NCBI GenBank assembly: GCA_902566925.1
Contig: CACFKO010000022.1
Coordinates: 1 to 9,657 of the forward strand
Reading direction: 5' to 3'
DNA: 9,657 nt
Origin: an uncultured Pelagibacteraceae bacterium
GTDB lineage: Bacteria > Pseudomonadota > Alphaproteobacteria > Pelagibacterales > Pelagibacteraceae
Position 1 is the first letter of the stretch. Each line of letters begins with the position of its first letter. This document shows positions 1 to 7,995 of this stretch, one piece after another. The notes under the pieces were generated by a model that worked only from the letters and a program-made list of their open reading frames with translations, did not search any database and had not been told where the DNA came from. Position numbers and translations under genes: made by a program.

Positions 1-291
1 GTCTAGAAAAAATATTCTTTTTTTTGTAATTAATACTGAAAAAAAATTTTTTACCAATTTATTAAAATTCATAAGGCTTAGTATTTTATCAAAAACTATT
101 TTTTGGTTTTCAACTGAGTATGTTGGGTTTTTAACAAAGTTTTTTAATTCCTTGTTAGAATTAAACAATTTCATGAAATTAGTCATGTTTGCTACAAACT
201 CATCAGTTTGATTATTTTCTTTTGACAATTCATAAAGAGCTAATGCATACCTTTGAGATATTTCTGATGAAAAAGTTTTATTTTTACTCAA
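1..291 (-). CDS. atpH: ATP synthase F1 delta subunit (OSCP), 3' end off the window
   Basis: The delta subunit forms the peripheral stalk cap that holds the F1 head to the membrane sector of the F-type ATP synthase. Only the N-terminal 97 codons are visible; family members have about 180 residues. The visible part matches the N-terminal helical bundle: an early RYALALYEL stretch (residues 14-22), a helix with F32 and F39, then a KNFVKNP element (50-56), and a conserved-looking NFF..L...KR segment (82-92) that normally contacts F1. The start is TTG at 289-291. An in-frame TAA lies only two codons upstream and no ATG precedes the conserved segment, so TTG is well supported, and an AAAAGG ribosome-binding site sits six bases before it. 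The gene is probably first in an atpHAGDC operon continuing off the window, by analogy with other alphaproteobacteria. The family call is made by motif and by its position after priA, not by alignment. Confidence 0.88.
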   Translation of the reverse strand, partial: MSKNKTFSSEISQRYALALYELSKENNQTDEFVANMTNFMKLFNSNKELKNFVKNPTYSVENQKIVFDKILSLMNFNKLVKNFFSVLITKKRIFFLD

Positions 292-297
292 TGTTTA

Positions 298-303
298 CCT
301 TTT
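298..303 (-). promoter_or_regulatory. Ribosome-binding site of atpH
   Basis: On the minus strand the sequence AAAAGG lies six bases before the TTG start codon of atpH, a good Shine-Dalgarno position. It is the only clear, well-spaced Shine-Dalgarno sequence I see before any start in the window, and it supports the non-ATG start. Confidence 0.6.
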
Positions 304-325
304 GTTTAGATTTGATTTATGAATT

Positions 326-339
326 TACGAGATTTCGTA
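326..339 (-). other. Small inverted repeat upstream of atpH
   Basis: The arms TACGA and TCGTA pair perfectly (5 bp) around a 4-base loop, within the priA-atpH gap and about 35 bases before the atpH start. A TATGAT sequence (339-344, minus strand) that resembles a -10 box overlaps its upstream edge, but no convincing -35 box lies at the usual distance. It could be a small hairpin in the leader RNA or a protein-binding site. A 5-bp repeat can arise by chance. Confidence 0.25.
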
Positions 340-353
340 TCATAGGAAAATGG

Positions 354-380
354 TCTGTTCAAGCGTGATTGGAACGCAGA
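354..380 (-). other. Imperfect hairpin directly after the priA stop codon
   Basis: Beginning immediately after the priA stop (381-383), the minus-strand sequence can fold into a stem of about 9 bp with small bulges: TCT with AGA at the base, GTTC with GAAC in the middle, AA with TT, and a 6-base loop at 363-368. The segment 341-380 is about 45% G+C (18 of 40 bases), clearly above its surroundings. The stem is followed only by ATTTT, not a full T-run, so it is a poor intrinsic terminator. It may be an mRNA 3'-end structure, an attenuator or part of an atp leader. Confidence 0.35.
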
Positions 381-2336
381 TTAACTAAAATTTAGAGGAT
401 CAACATCAACTGTAAGTTTTATTTTTTTTGAAATATTTATTTTTTTTAGGACTTTGCTAATATCTTTTTGAATAAAAATATTACTCTTCGATCTTAACAA
501 CAATCTTGTTCTATATTTGTTTTTAATTTTAAATATTGGAGACGAAACTGGACCCATTATATCAACGTCTTTTAATTGTGATAGCTCCCGCTTAATTTTC
601 TGAGCTTCCAAATAACTTTCTTTTTCATTTTTTGATGAAATTATAAAAGCAATTAACCTGCAAAATGGAGGTAAATTTTTTTGTTCTCGTAAATAGATTT
701 CTTCCTCAAAAAACTTTTCTTGTTTATTTTCAGTTATACTATTTAAGGTTTTGTCATATGGATCAAATGTTTGATATATAATAAGTGAATCTTTACTGAA
801 ACGACCAGCTCTACCACTTAGCTGATTGTAAAGCTGTATGTTTTTTTCATTTGATCTTAGATCAAAACCCATTCCAGAAAAATCAGCGTCTACAACTACA
901 ATGCAATTTAAATTTGGAAAGTTAAAACCTTTAGAAATTAGTTGAGTGCCAACTAGTATATTGATTTTATTTTTTTCTATGTCGTTTAATAAATTCAAAG
1001 TTTCTTTTTTTTTATTGAGAAAATCACTCGATAAGATTTTTATGCTCTTGTCCGGAAAAATTTGCTTTAATTCTAAGAATACTTTTTCAACACCAGGACC
1101 ATACATTTGAAATTCACAATTTAAATTTGTTTTTTTACATTTTTGTTTTGAGTTAGTTTTATATCCACAGTGATGACACATCGCTTTGTTAAGGTGCTTG
1201 TGAAATGTTAAGAAAATTGAGCAATTTGGACAAGAAAGTTTGCTTCCACAGTTTTTACAAATCATCAAGGGGGCGTATCCTCTCCTATTTATAAAAAAAA
1301 GAACTTGTTCTTTTTTTTGTAAATATTTTTTTACCAAATTTAAAGTTTTAATATTTAACCAAATATTTTTATTTTTTTTATTTAAACCTAAATTAATAAT
1401 TTCTGCTTTTGGAAGTGAAAAGTTTTTATATCTTTTTGATAATTTTGTAATATTATATTTTTTATTTTTTACATTTCTATATGTCTCTAGAGATGGAATA
1501 GATGTTGATAATAAAATTGGTACATCTTCTATCGAAGCTCTATAGATTGCCATATCTCTAGCATTATATTTAATACCTTCATCTTGCTTATACGAAGAGT
1601 CATGTTCTTCGTCTACAACAATAAGCCCAAGATTTTTAAAAGGTAAAAACAAAGACGATCTAGCACCCACAACCAATTTTATTTTTCCATTCATAATATT
1701 TTGCCACATAATCCTTCTATTTTTTTTTGTTATTTTTGAATGCCAAATAGCTGGTTTAAATCCAAAATAATCTTCAAATCTTTTGTTAAATTGGCTTGTT
1801 AAAAATATTTCAGGCAACAAAACTAATATTTGCTTATTTTTTATAATTTTTTCCCTAATTTTCTCAAAATAAACAATAGTTTTTCCTGAGCCGGTAACTC
1901 CTTGAAGTAAAGTCACATTAAATTTGTTACCAAAACTATTTATATCCTTTAAACATTTTTTTTGTTGAGAGTTTAAATGAAATTTAATTCTCTTTTTACT
2001 TTCAATATCAGAAGATAAATTAAAGCTTTTAGAAAAAAAAGATTTATCACCCAAAAACATTTTTAAAACCATTCCTTTGGGTACTAGGTTATAAAGTGAA
2101 AACCAATTAACAAATTTTATTATGTTTTCATTAAAATGGGCTGATTTTTTTTCTAAAATAGTTTTAATTTGAAATTTTCTTTTAGTTTCTTCTTGTTTGT
2201 CCCAAACTACACCTATTTCTTTTTCTCTACCAAAAGGAACAAGCACTATTGATCCTGGCTTAAGTTTTCCAAATTTTCCCGATGAATAAGTATGAGGATG
2301 ATCGAAAATTCTTGGAATAAGAACTGGTAATTTCAT
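381..2336 (-). CDS. priA: Primosomal protein N' (replication restart helicase PriA)
   Basis: PriA is a superfamily 2 DNA helicase that recognises stalled or collapsed forks and reloads the replisome. The N-terminus (residues 1-50) matches the 3'-DNA-binding domain, with LKPGSIVLVPFGR at 25-37. Helicase motifs follow: Walker A GVTGSGKT (146-153), Walker B DEEH (242-245), NRRGY (350-354), motif V GTQLISKG (463-470) and motif VI QLSGRAGR (505-512). A zinc-binding insert carries eight cysteines at 360, 363, 369, 372, 387, 390, 400 and 407. The C-terminus has LPPF (555-558) and ends near DVDP (644-647). At 651 residues it is shorter than the roughly 730 of E. coli PriA. Two motifs depart from consensus: motif III reads STSIPSLE (277-284) where GSATPSLE is usual, and the last cysteine pair is spaced C-x6-C rather than C-x2-C. 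It starts 24 bases after lpd, with no clear ribosome-binding site. The identification is secure. Confidence 0.96.
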   Translation of the reverse strand: MKLPVLIPRIFDHPHTYSSGKFGKLKPGSIVLVPFGREKEIGVVWDKQEETKRKFQIKTILEKKSAHFNENIIKFVNWFSLYNLVPKGMVLKMFLGDKSFFSKSFNLSSDIESKKRIKFHLNSQQKKCLKDINSFGNKFNVTLLQGVTGSGKTIVYFEKIREKIIKNKQILVLLPEIFLTSQFNKRFEDYFGFKPAIWHSKITKKNRRIMWQNIMNGKIKLVVGARSSLFLPFKNLGLIVVDEEHDSSYKQDEGIKYNARDMAIYRASIEDVPILLSTSIPSLETYRNVKNKKYNITKLSKRYKNFSLPKAEIINLGLNKKNKNIWLNIKTLNLVKKYLQKKEQVLFFINRRGYAPLMICKNCGSKLSCPNCSIFLTFHKHLNKAMCHHCGYKTNSKQKCKKTNLNCEFQMYGPGVEKVFLELKQIFPDKSIKILSSDFLNKKKETLNLLNDIEKNKINILVGTQLISKGFNFPNLNCIVVVDADFSGMGFDLRSNEKNIQLYNQLSGRAGRFSKDSLIIYQTFDPYDKTLNSITENKQEKFFEEEIYLREQKNLPPFCRLIAFIISSKNEKESYLEAQKIKRELSQLKDVDIMGPVSSPIFKIKNKYRTRLLLRSKSNIFIQKDISKVLKKINISKKIKLTVDVDPLNFS

Positions 2337-2360
2337 TATTTTAATAAAAATTAACTTTTT

Positions 2361-3764
2361 TTAAAAATGAATAGGTCTTTTATCGACCGCTAATGCAGCC
2401 TCTTTTATTGCTTCTGTATGAGTAGGGTGTGCATGGCAAGTTCTTGCAATATCCTCTGAACTAGCTCCAAATTCCATAGCTAAACCCATTTCAGCAATCA
2501 TGTCTCCACAATGCGGGCCTATTATATGCACCCCTAAAACTTTATCAGTTTTTGAATCTGCCAAAATTTTTACAAATCCTTCTGACTCATTATTAACCTT
2601 AGCTCTTGAATTAGCGAGAAATGGAAATTTTCCAACTTTATAATCAATTTTTGCTTTTTTAAGTTGCTCTTCTGTTTTTCCAACAGTAGCAACTTCCGGT
2701 GAAGTGTATATTACACCAGGTATGACATCGTAATTTACATGACCAGATTGTCCTGCTAATATTTCTGCAACTGCAATACCCTCTTCTTCAGCTTTATGGG
2801 CCAACATTGGACCCTTAATAACATCACCTATAGCGAAAATATTTGGAATAGAAGTTTGAAATTTTTTATTAATTTCTATCCTACCCTTATCATCTTTCTT
2901 AACACCGATCTTTGATAAATTTAGACCTTCCGTATAAGGCTTTCTACCAACAGAAACCAATGCTTTATCACATTCTAAATTTTCTTGTGCCTTAGTTTTG
3001 TTGTTAATTAATTGCACTATCAGTTTATCTTTTAGATTTTTTACTGCAGTTACCTTGCTGTTTAATTTAAATTTTATACCCTGTTTCATTAAAATTTTTT
3101 CAAACTCTTTTGATATTTCTTTATCCATACCGGGAGTAATGTGATCTAAAAATTCAATAACTGTAACCTTTGAGCCTAATCGTGCCCACACTGAACCCAT
3201 CTCTAGCCCTATATACCCTCCCCCTATTATAGCTAAGTTTTGAGGAACTTTCTCTAAAGTTAGTGCCCCAGTGGATGAAATTATATTCTTTTCATCAATA
3301 TTGATTCCTGGCAATGGAAGAGGTGATGATCCAGTAGCAATTACAATATTTTTTGCCTTATAAGATGTTTTTTTGTTGTCCTGATAGACTACAACATTAT
3401 TTTTTGAAAAGAGAACTCCTTTGCCCTTAATATAAGATACTTTGTTTTTTTTAAATAAAAACTCAACTCCTTTAGTTAAAATTTGAACAGATTTATTTTT
3501 ATTTGTCATCATTTTTTGTAAGTTCAATTTTATCTCGCCTGTTTCTATACCGATATTTTCAAAATTATTTTTTGCCTTAAAGAAAAGTTCAGATGAATTC
3601 AAAAGGCTTTTGGAAGGTATACATCCCACATTCAAACAAGTGCCGCCTAGAGTTCCTCTGGATTCTATACATGCTGCCTTAAGCCCTAATTGTGCTGCCC
3701 TTATAGCACATACATAACCTCCAGGCCCACCGCCTATAACTAAGAGATCAAAATTTTCTTCCAT
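2361..3764 (-). CDS. lpd: Dihydrolipoamide dehydrogenase (E3 of 2-oxoglutarate dehydrogenase)
   Basis: This FAD flavoenzyme reoxidises the dihydrolipoyl group on E2 and reduces NAD+ to NADH. At 467 residues it has the normal length. Visible elements are the FAD-binding GGGPGG (11-16), the redox-active disulfide CLNVGC (C43 and C48), the NAD-binding GGGYIG (181-186), the second FAD segment AIGDV (311-315), and the catalytic His-Glu pair of the C-terminal interface domain in HPTHTE (H446, E451), where many homologues read HPTLSE. The ATG lies only 4 bases after the sucB stop and has no Shine-Dalgarno sequence, so translation is probably coupled to sucB. Its position makes it the E3 of the 2-oxoglutarate complex. 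It could also serve pyruvate dehydrogenase or the glycine cleavage system, which the window cannot show. Confidence 0.97.
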   Translation of the reverse strand: MEENFDLLVIGGGPGGYVCAIRAAQLGLKAACIESRGTLGGTCLNVGCIPSKSLLNSSELFFKAKNNFENIGIETGEIKLNLQKMMTNKNKSVQILTKGVEFLFKKNKVSYIKGKGVLFSKNNVVVYQDNKKTSYKAKNIVIATGSSPLPLPGINIDEKNIISSTGALTLEKVPQNLAIIGGGYIGLEMGSVWARLGSKVTVIEFLDHITPGMDKEISKEFEKILMKQGIKFKLNSKVTAVKNLKDKLIVQLINNKTKAQENLECDKALVSVGRKPYTEGLNLSKIGVKKDDKGRIEINKKFQTSIPNIFAIGDVIKGPMLAHKAEEEGIAVAEILAGQSGHVNYDVIPGVIYTSPEVATVGKTEEQLKKAKIDYKVGKFPFLANSRAKVNNESEGFVKILADSKTDKVLGVHIIGPHCGDMIAEMGLAMEFGASSEDIARTCHAHPTHTEAIKEAALAVDKRPIHF

Positions 3765-3768
3765 TGGT

Positions 3769-5094
3769 TTAAACGTTTAAAAAGAGTCTCCTAGGCTCTT
3801 CCAGAGAGTCTTTTATGCTTTTTAAAAATGAAACTGCCTCTTTGCCATCTACAATTCTATGATCATAGGATAAAGCTAGATACATCATTGGACGAATTAC
3901 TACTTCTCCATTAACAACTACTGGACGGTCTATTATATTATGCATACCAAGAACCCCAGACTGAGGTGGATTTAATATTGGTGTTGAAAGCATTGATCCA
4001 TAAATACCTCCATTGGTTATAGTAAAAGTTCCACCTTGTAAGTCATTAATGGTAATTTTTCCATCTTTTGCTTTTTCTCCGAGAGATAAAATATTTTTTT
4101 CTATTTCAGCAAATGACATTTCGTCTGGATTTCTTAAAACTGGAACCACTAAACCTCTATCTGTACCAACTGCAAAGCTAATATTATAATAATTTTTGTA
4201 AACTATTTCTTCTCCCTGAATTTCAGCATTAATTGCAGGATAATTTTTTAGTGCAGCAACGCAGGCTTTCACAAAAAAGGACATGAAGCCTAATTTTACA
4301 GAATATTTTTTTTGAAATTCTTCTTGATAATTTTTTCTTATTTCTTTTATGTTAAACATATCAACTTCATTAAAAGTTGTTAGCATTGCTGCATTATTTT
4401 GTGCTTCCTTAAGTCTTTTAGCTATAGTCAGCCTTAGTCTGGTCATTTTTATTCTTTCCTCAGGTCCACTTTTTATTTTTTTAAGATTTGGACCAGGTTT
4501 AGACCCCATAAGATCTAAGAGATCACCTTTCATGACCATTCCACGTTTTCCACTTCCTGTTATTTCGCTTAAATTTATATTCTGCTCTTGAGCAATTTTC
4601 CTAGCTGATGGAGATACAGTTTTTTTTGTTTTATTTATAGATGGTTTATCTGGTTCATGCTCTTCTTCTAAAATGAGAGCTGGTTCAGCTTTTACATCAT
4701 CTAAAACTAGTGGCTCCACACCATTAGTGCTTTTCTTTTGCTTTTTGCTAATTTTTTTAGGCTTATCAATTTTCTCTTCATAAAGAGATATTGGTTTTTC
4801 TTCTTTTTCTGGGGGTATATATTTTTTCTCGTAGGTTTCATCAACTGTTTTTGAGTCACTTTCATTGACACTTCCTAGAAGAGCACCAACCTCTACAGTT
4901 GTTCCCTCTTTTACAGTTATTTTTTCTAAAATTCCACTGGATGGAGATGGAACTTCAACATTTACTTTGTCTGTTTCTAATTCTACAAGCGGTTCATCTG
5001 AGGCGACTTCTTCGCCGACGGCCTTTAACCATTTGGATACTGTGGCTTCAGTAACCGATTCGCCTAGTGCTGGAACTACTATTTTTTCTGACAT
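3769..5094 (-). CDS. sucB: Dihydrolipoyllysine succinyltransferase (E2 of 2-oxoglutarate dehydrogenase)
   Basis: This E2 core enzyme carries the succinyl group on a swinging lipoyl arm and passes it to CoA. Domain order in the 441 residues: one lipoyl domain (about 1-76) with the lipoylated lysine K43 in ETDKV; a charged linker (about 77-158) rich in Lys and Glu; a peripheral-subunit-binding domain (about 160-196) starting VSPSARKIA; and a catalytic acyltransferase domain (about 212-441) with the active-site DHRIVDG (411-417, H412 and D416). Having a single lipoyl domain and lying directly after sucA separates it from pyruvate dehydrogenase E2. Its ATG immediately follows the sucA stop (TAAATG), with no intervening base and no close Shine-Dalgarno sequence; an AAAAGG inside the sucA end lies about 14 bases away, too far to be typical. 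Confidence 0.97.
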   Translation of the reverse strand: MSEKIVVPALGESVTEATVSKWLKAVGEEVASDEPLVELETDKVNVEVPSPSSGILEKITVKEGTTVEVGALLGSVNESDSKTVDETYEKKYIPPEKEEKPISLYEEKIDKPKKISKKQKKSTNGVEPLVLDDVKAEPALILEEEHEPDKPSINKTKKTVSPSARKIAQEQNINLSEITGSGKRGMVMKGDLLDLMGSKPGPNLKKIKSGPEERIKMTRLRLTIAKRLKEAQNNAAMLTTFNEVDMFNIKEIRKNYQEEFQKKYSVKLGFMSFFVKACVAALKNYPAINAEIQGEEIVYKNYYNISFAVGTDRGLVVPVLRNPDEMSFAEIEKNILSLGEKAKDGKITINDLQGGTFTITNGGIYGSMLSTPILNPPQSGVLGMHNIIDRPVVVNGEVVIRPMMYLALSYDHRIVDGKEAVSFLKSIKDSLEEPRRLFLNV

Positions 5095-7995
5095 TTAATT
5101 ACTTATAACCTTTTCTAATATTTCTTTTTGTTCTGCAAGATGTTTATTTAAATTCCCTGTAGCTGGCGATGCAGCAGCATTTCTACCAACATATCTTACA
5201 TTTTCTCCTTTTACTCGAATAATCTCCAAAGTTCGATCTATATAATGTCGCGCAGTATTCCATGCACCCATATTCATAGGTTCCTCCTGGCACCAATAAA
5301 ACTTTGCATTATCATATCTTTTTAATTGTTTACCAAGCTGTTTTACTGGAAAAGGATATAATTGCTCTATTCTTAAGAAAACAACTCTATCATTTTTAAC
5401 TTTTTCTCTGGCTTCAATTAAATCAAAATAAATTTTTCCTGAACACATAACTACTTTTTTTATTTTGTTATCTTTTTTTAATTTAACTAATTTACTGTTT
5501 TCTAAATAAGCATGATCTTCTAAAATTCTATGAAAAGAATTTTTATTTGTAAAATCCTCAAGATTTGAGACACATCTCTTGTGTCTTAACAAAGATTTAG
5601 GAGTCATAACCACAAGGGGTTTTCTAAAATCTCTATGCATCTGTCTTCTAAGAACGTGAAAATAATTTGCGGGTGTTGTGCAATTTACTACCTGTAAATT
5701 TTCTTGGGAACACAGCTGTAAAAATCTTTCTAGTCGTGCTGAGGAATGTTCTGGACCCTGGCCTTCGTAACCATGTGGTAAGAGCATCACAAGGCCACTT
5801 GCTCTTGACCACTTAGACTCTCCAGAAGCAATGAACTGATCAATAACAACTTGTGCACCATTTGCAAAATCTCCAAACTGCGCTTCCCACAGCACTAATG
5901 TTTCAGGTTCGGATAGAGAATAACCAAATTCAAAGCCTAAGACTCCCAATTCAGATAAAAGACTGTCGATGACTTCAAATTTTTTTTGTTCTTTTGATAT
6001 ATGATGTAATGGAACATATCTATCATGATTGTCCTGATTTCTTAATACGGAATGTCTCTGACTGAAAGTTCCTCTGCCAGAATCTTGCCCTGACAATCTT
6101 ACTGAAAACCCATCATTTAAAAGTGTTCCAAATGCTAATGCCTCTGCTGTAGACCAATCAATCTGGTGGCCCTCTGTAAACATTTTTCTTTTATTTTCGA
6201 ATATTTTCAACAAAGTTTTATGAATATTAAAATTCCTTGGTATTTCAGTAATTTTTTTTCCAATAGATAATAGTTGTTTCTTTTCTACACCAGTAACTCC
6301 TCTTCTATCTTTACCTATTTCTGGTTTGAATCTGGACCAAACTCCATCAAACCATTTCATTTTGATTTTATAATCTTTTGCTCCAGAAAACTCTTTATCT
6401 AAAAAATTTCTGAACTCTTTTTTTTTTGAATCTAGATGTGTATTTGAAATTAAACCCTCGCTTAAAAGTTTCTTTCCATAAATTTGTAAAGTTGTTGGAT
6501 GAGATCTAATTTTTTTATACATCAATGGCTGAGTAAAAGACGGTTCATCGCCTTCATTATGACCAAATCTTCTATAACAAACCATATCAATAACAACATC
6601 TCTATTAAATTTCTGCCTAAACTCAGTAGCAACTTTTGCACAATGAACGACAGCTTCAGGATCGTCACCATTAACATGAAAAATTGGTGCTTGAACCATT
6701 TTTGCTAAATCAGAGGGATACGGTGATGATCTTGCAAATCTTGGTGCAGTAGTAAAACCAATTTGATTATTAACAATAATATGTATAGTTCCCCCAGTAT
6801 TATGGCCAGGTAAACCCGACATTGCAAAACACTCTGCTACAACTCCTTGTCCAGCAAAGGCTGCATCGCCATGTATTAAAACTGGAACAACTTTTTTTCT
6901 CTCCTTGTCTTTATGAAAGAATTGTTTAGCTCTTACTTGACCCAGGACGACTGGGTTTACAGCTTCTAAATGTGAAGGATTGTCTGTTAAACTAATATGA
7001 ACCAAGTTTTCATCAAACTCTCTATTTGCAGATGCTCCTAAATGATATTTTACATCTCCTTCAAAATCTTTTTTTGATTTAATTCTCTCTCCAAAAAACT
7101 CTTTAAATATAGCTTTAAAGGGTTTTTGCATCATATTCGCTAAAACATTTAACCTTCCTCTGTGAGGCATTCCAATTTTAACTTCTTTTACTCCTAAATG
7201 ACCACCTCGTTTAATTATTTGTTCTAAAGCTGGTATCAAAGATTCTCCGCCATCTAAACCAAATCTTTTGGTTCCAACAAATTTAACATGTAGAAATTTT
7301 TCGAATCCTTCTGCTTCAACCAATTTATTTAATATTGCTTTTTTTCCATTTTCAGTAAAATGAATTCCTTTATGTTTCCCTTCAATTCTATCCCTGATCC
7401 ATTGTCTCTCTTCTGGATCTCCCATGTGCATAAACTCATACCCAATATTTTGGCAATAAATTTTTTTAGCTATTTCAATAATTTCCTTTAAGGTACCTGA
7501 TTTTAGGCCCAACACTCCATCTAAAAATATTTTTTTATTTAAATCTTTATTTGTGAATCCATAAGTCTCTAATTTTAACTCTGCATGCTCCCTCTGAGTT
7601 TGGAGTTCCAATGGATCCAATTTTGAAATAAGATGTCCTCTTATTCTGTAAGCTCTGATTAACATGTTGGCTCTGACGGAGTCTTTTGCAGCTTCTAAAA
7701 TATTTTCAGCACCAAATGTTTCTTGTAAGTTTCCATTTTTTGTATTGTCCGAATCTTTATAGTCTTCGATTACAGTCCTTTTGAGCTTTTTTTTACGTGA
7801 CCAGCTAGGTCCATTGACATTTTTTATAACTTTTTCTCTCTTGTCATTAAGACCCTCAAAAAATTTTCTCCATTGTTCAGGTAACTTTTCAGGATCTTTT
7901 AAGTAATCTGAATATAGTGTCTCTACAAATTCAGAACTATTGTTTCCTAAGAAAGAGGTTTTTTCAAAAATATTATTGTTTTTGTTATAAGACAT
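5095..7995 (-). CDS. sucA: 2-oxoglutarate dehydrogenase E1 component
   Basis: E1 is the thiamine diphosphate enzyme that decarboxylates 2-oxoglutarate and transfers the succinyl group to the lipoyl arm of SucB. The 966 residues fit the family (E. coli 933). The N-terminal segment (about 20-50, SSEFVETLYSDYL) resembles the part that docks E1 to the E2 core. Further matches are RIRGHLISKLDPL (117-129), GMPHRGRLNVLANM (275-288), the ThDP/Mg region HGDAAFAGQG (375-384) with NNQIGFTT (409-416), RRFGHNEGDEPSFTQP (475-490), GTFSQRHSV (642-650) and HGYEGQGPEHSSARLERFLQ (741-760). No frame break is visible. The ATG is preceded by AT-rich sequence without a ribosome-binding site, after the largest gap in the suc cluster (59 bases), where a separate promoter is possible. 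Confidence 0.98.
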   Translation of the reverse strand: MSYNKNNNIFEKTSFLGNNSSEFVETLYSDYLKDPEKLPEQWRKFFEGLNDKREKVIKNVNGPSWSRKKKLKRTVIEDYKDSDNTKNGNLQETFGAENILEAAKDSVRANMLIRAYRIRGHLISKLDPLELQTQREHAELKLETYGFTNKDLNKKIFLDGVLGLKSGTLKEIIEIAKKIYCQNIGYEFMHMGDPEERQWIRDRIEGKHKGIHFTENGKKAILNKLVEAEGFEKFLHVKFVGTKRFGLDGGESLIPALEQIIKRGGHLGVKEVKIGMPHRGRLNVLANMMQKPFKAIFKEFFGERIKSKKDFEGDVKYHLGASANREFDENLVHISLTDNPSHLEAVNPVVLGQVRAKQFFHKDKERKKVVPVLIHGDAAFAGQGVVAECFAMSGLPGHNTGGTIHIIVNNQIGFTTAPRFARSSPYPSDLAKMVQAPIFHVNGDDPEAVVHCAKVATEFRQKFNRDVVIDMVCYRRFGHNEGDEPSFTQPLMYKKIRSHPTTLQIYGKKLLSEGLISNTHLDSKKKEFRNFLDKEFSGAKDYKIKMKWFDGVWSRFKPEIGKDRRGVTGVEKKQLLSIGKKITEIPRNFNIHKTLLKIFENKRKMFTEGHQIDWSTAEALAFGTLLNDGFSVRLSGQDSGRGTFSQRHSVLRNQDNHDRYVPLHHISKEQKKFEVIDSLLSELGVLGFEFGYSLSEPETLVLWEAQFGDFANGAQVVIDQFIASGESKWSRASGLVMLLPHGYEGQGPEHSSARLERFLQLCSQENLQVVNCTTPANYFHVLRRQMHRDFRKPLVVMTPKSLLRHKRCVSNLEDFTNKNSFHRILEDHAYLENSKLVKLKKDNKIKKVVMCSGKIYFDLIEAREKVKNDRVVFLRIEQLYPFPVKQLGKQLKRYDNAKFYWCQEEPMNMGAWNTARHYIDRTLEIIRVKGENVRYVGRNAAASPATGNLNKHLAEQKEILEKVISN

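Noticed and set aside
339..344. TATGAT as the -10 box of an atp promoter
   Set aside because: It matches the -10 consensus at five of six bases, but the sequence 16-18 bases upstream does not resemble a -35 box, and TTGAAC lies only 12 bases away. I mention it within the spacer but do not call a promoter.
354..380. The hairpin after priA as a rho-independent terminator
   Set aside because: The stem is bulged and is followed by only four T residues broken by C, so it does not meet the usual pattern.
1240..1545. Plus-strand open frame of 101 codons with a hydrophobic, Phe-rich product
   Set aside because: It lies wholly antisense to the conserved zinc and helicase region of priA. Its Phe/Leu richness is what poly-Lys codons give when read backwards.
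3768..3781. Perfect 14-base palindrome TTTAAACGTTTAAA over the sucB stop codon
   Set aside because: At this base composition about one or two 14-base palindromes are expected by chance in a window this size. It has no T-run making it a terminator.
4349..4591. Plus-strand open frames opposite sucB (4349-4591 and 4865-5098)
   Set aside because: Both are antisense to well-conserved sucB domains, have no ribosome-binding site and resemble no family I know.
6499..6708. Plus-strand open frame opposite sucA
   Set aside because: Short, antisense to conserved E1 sequence and without start signals; a shadow of sucA.
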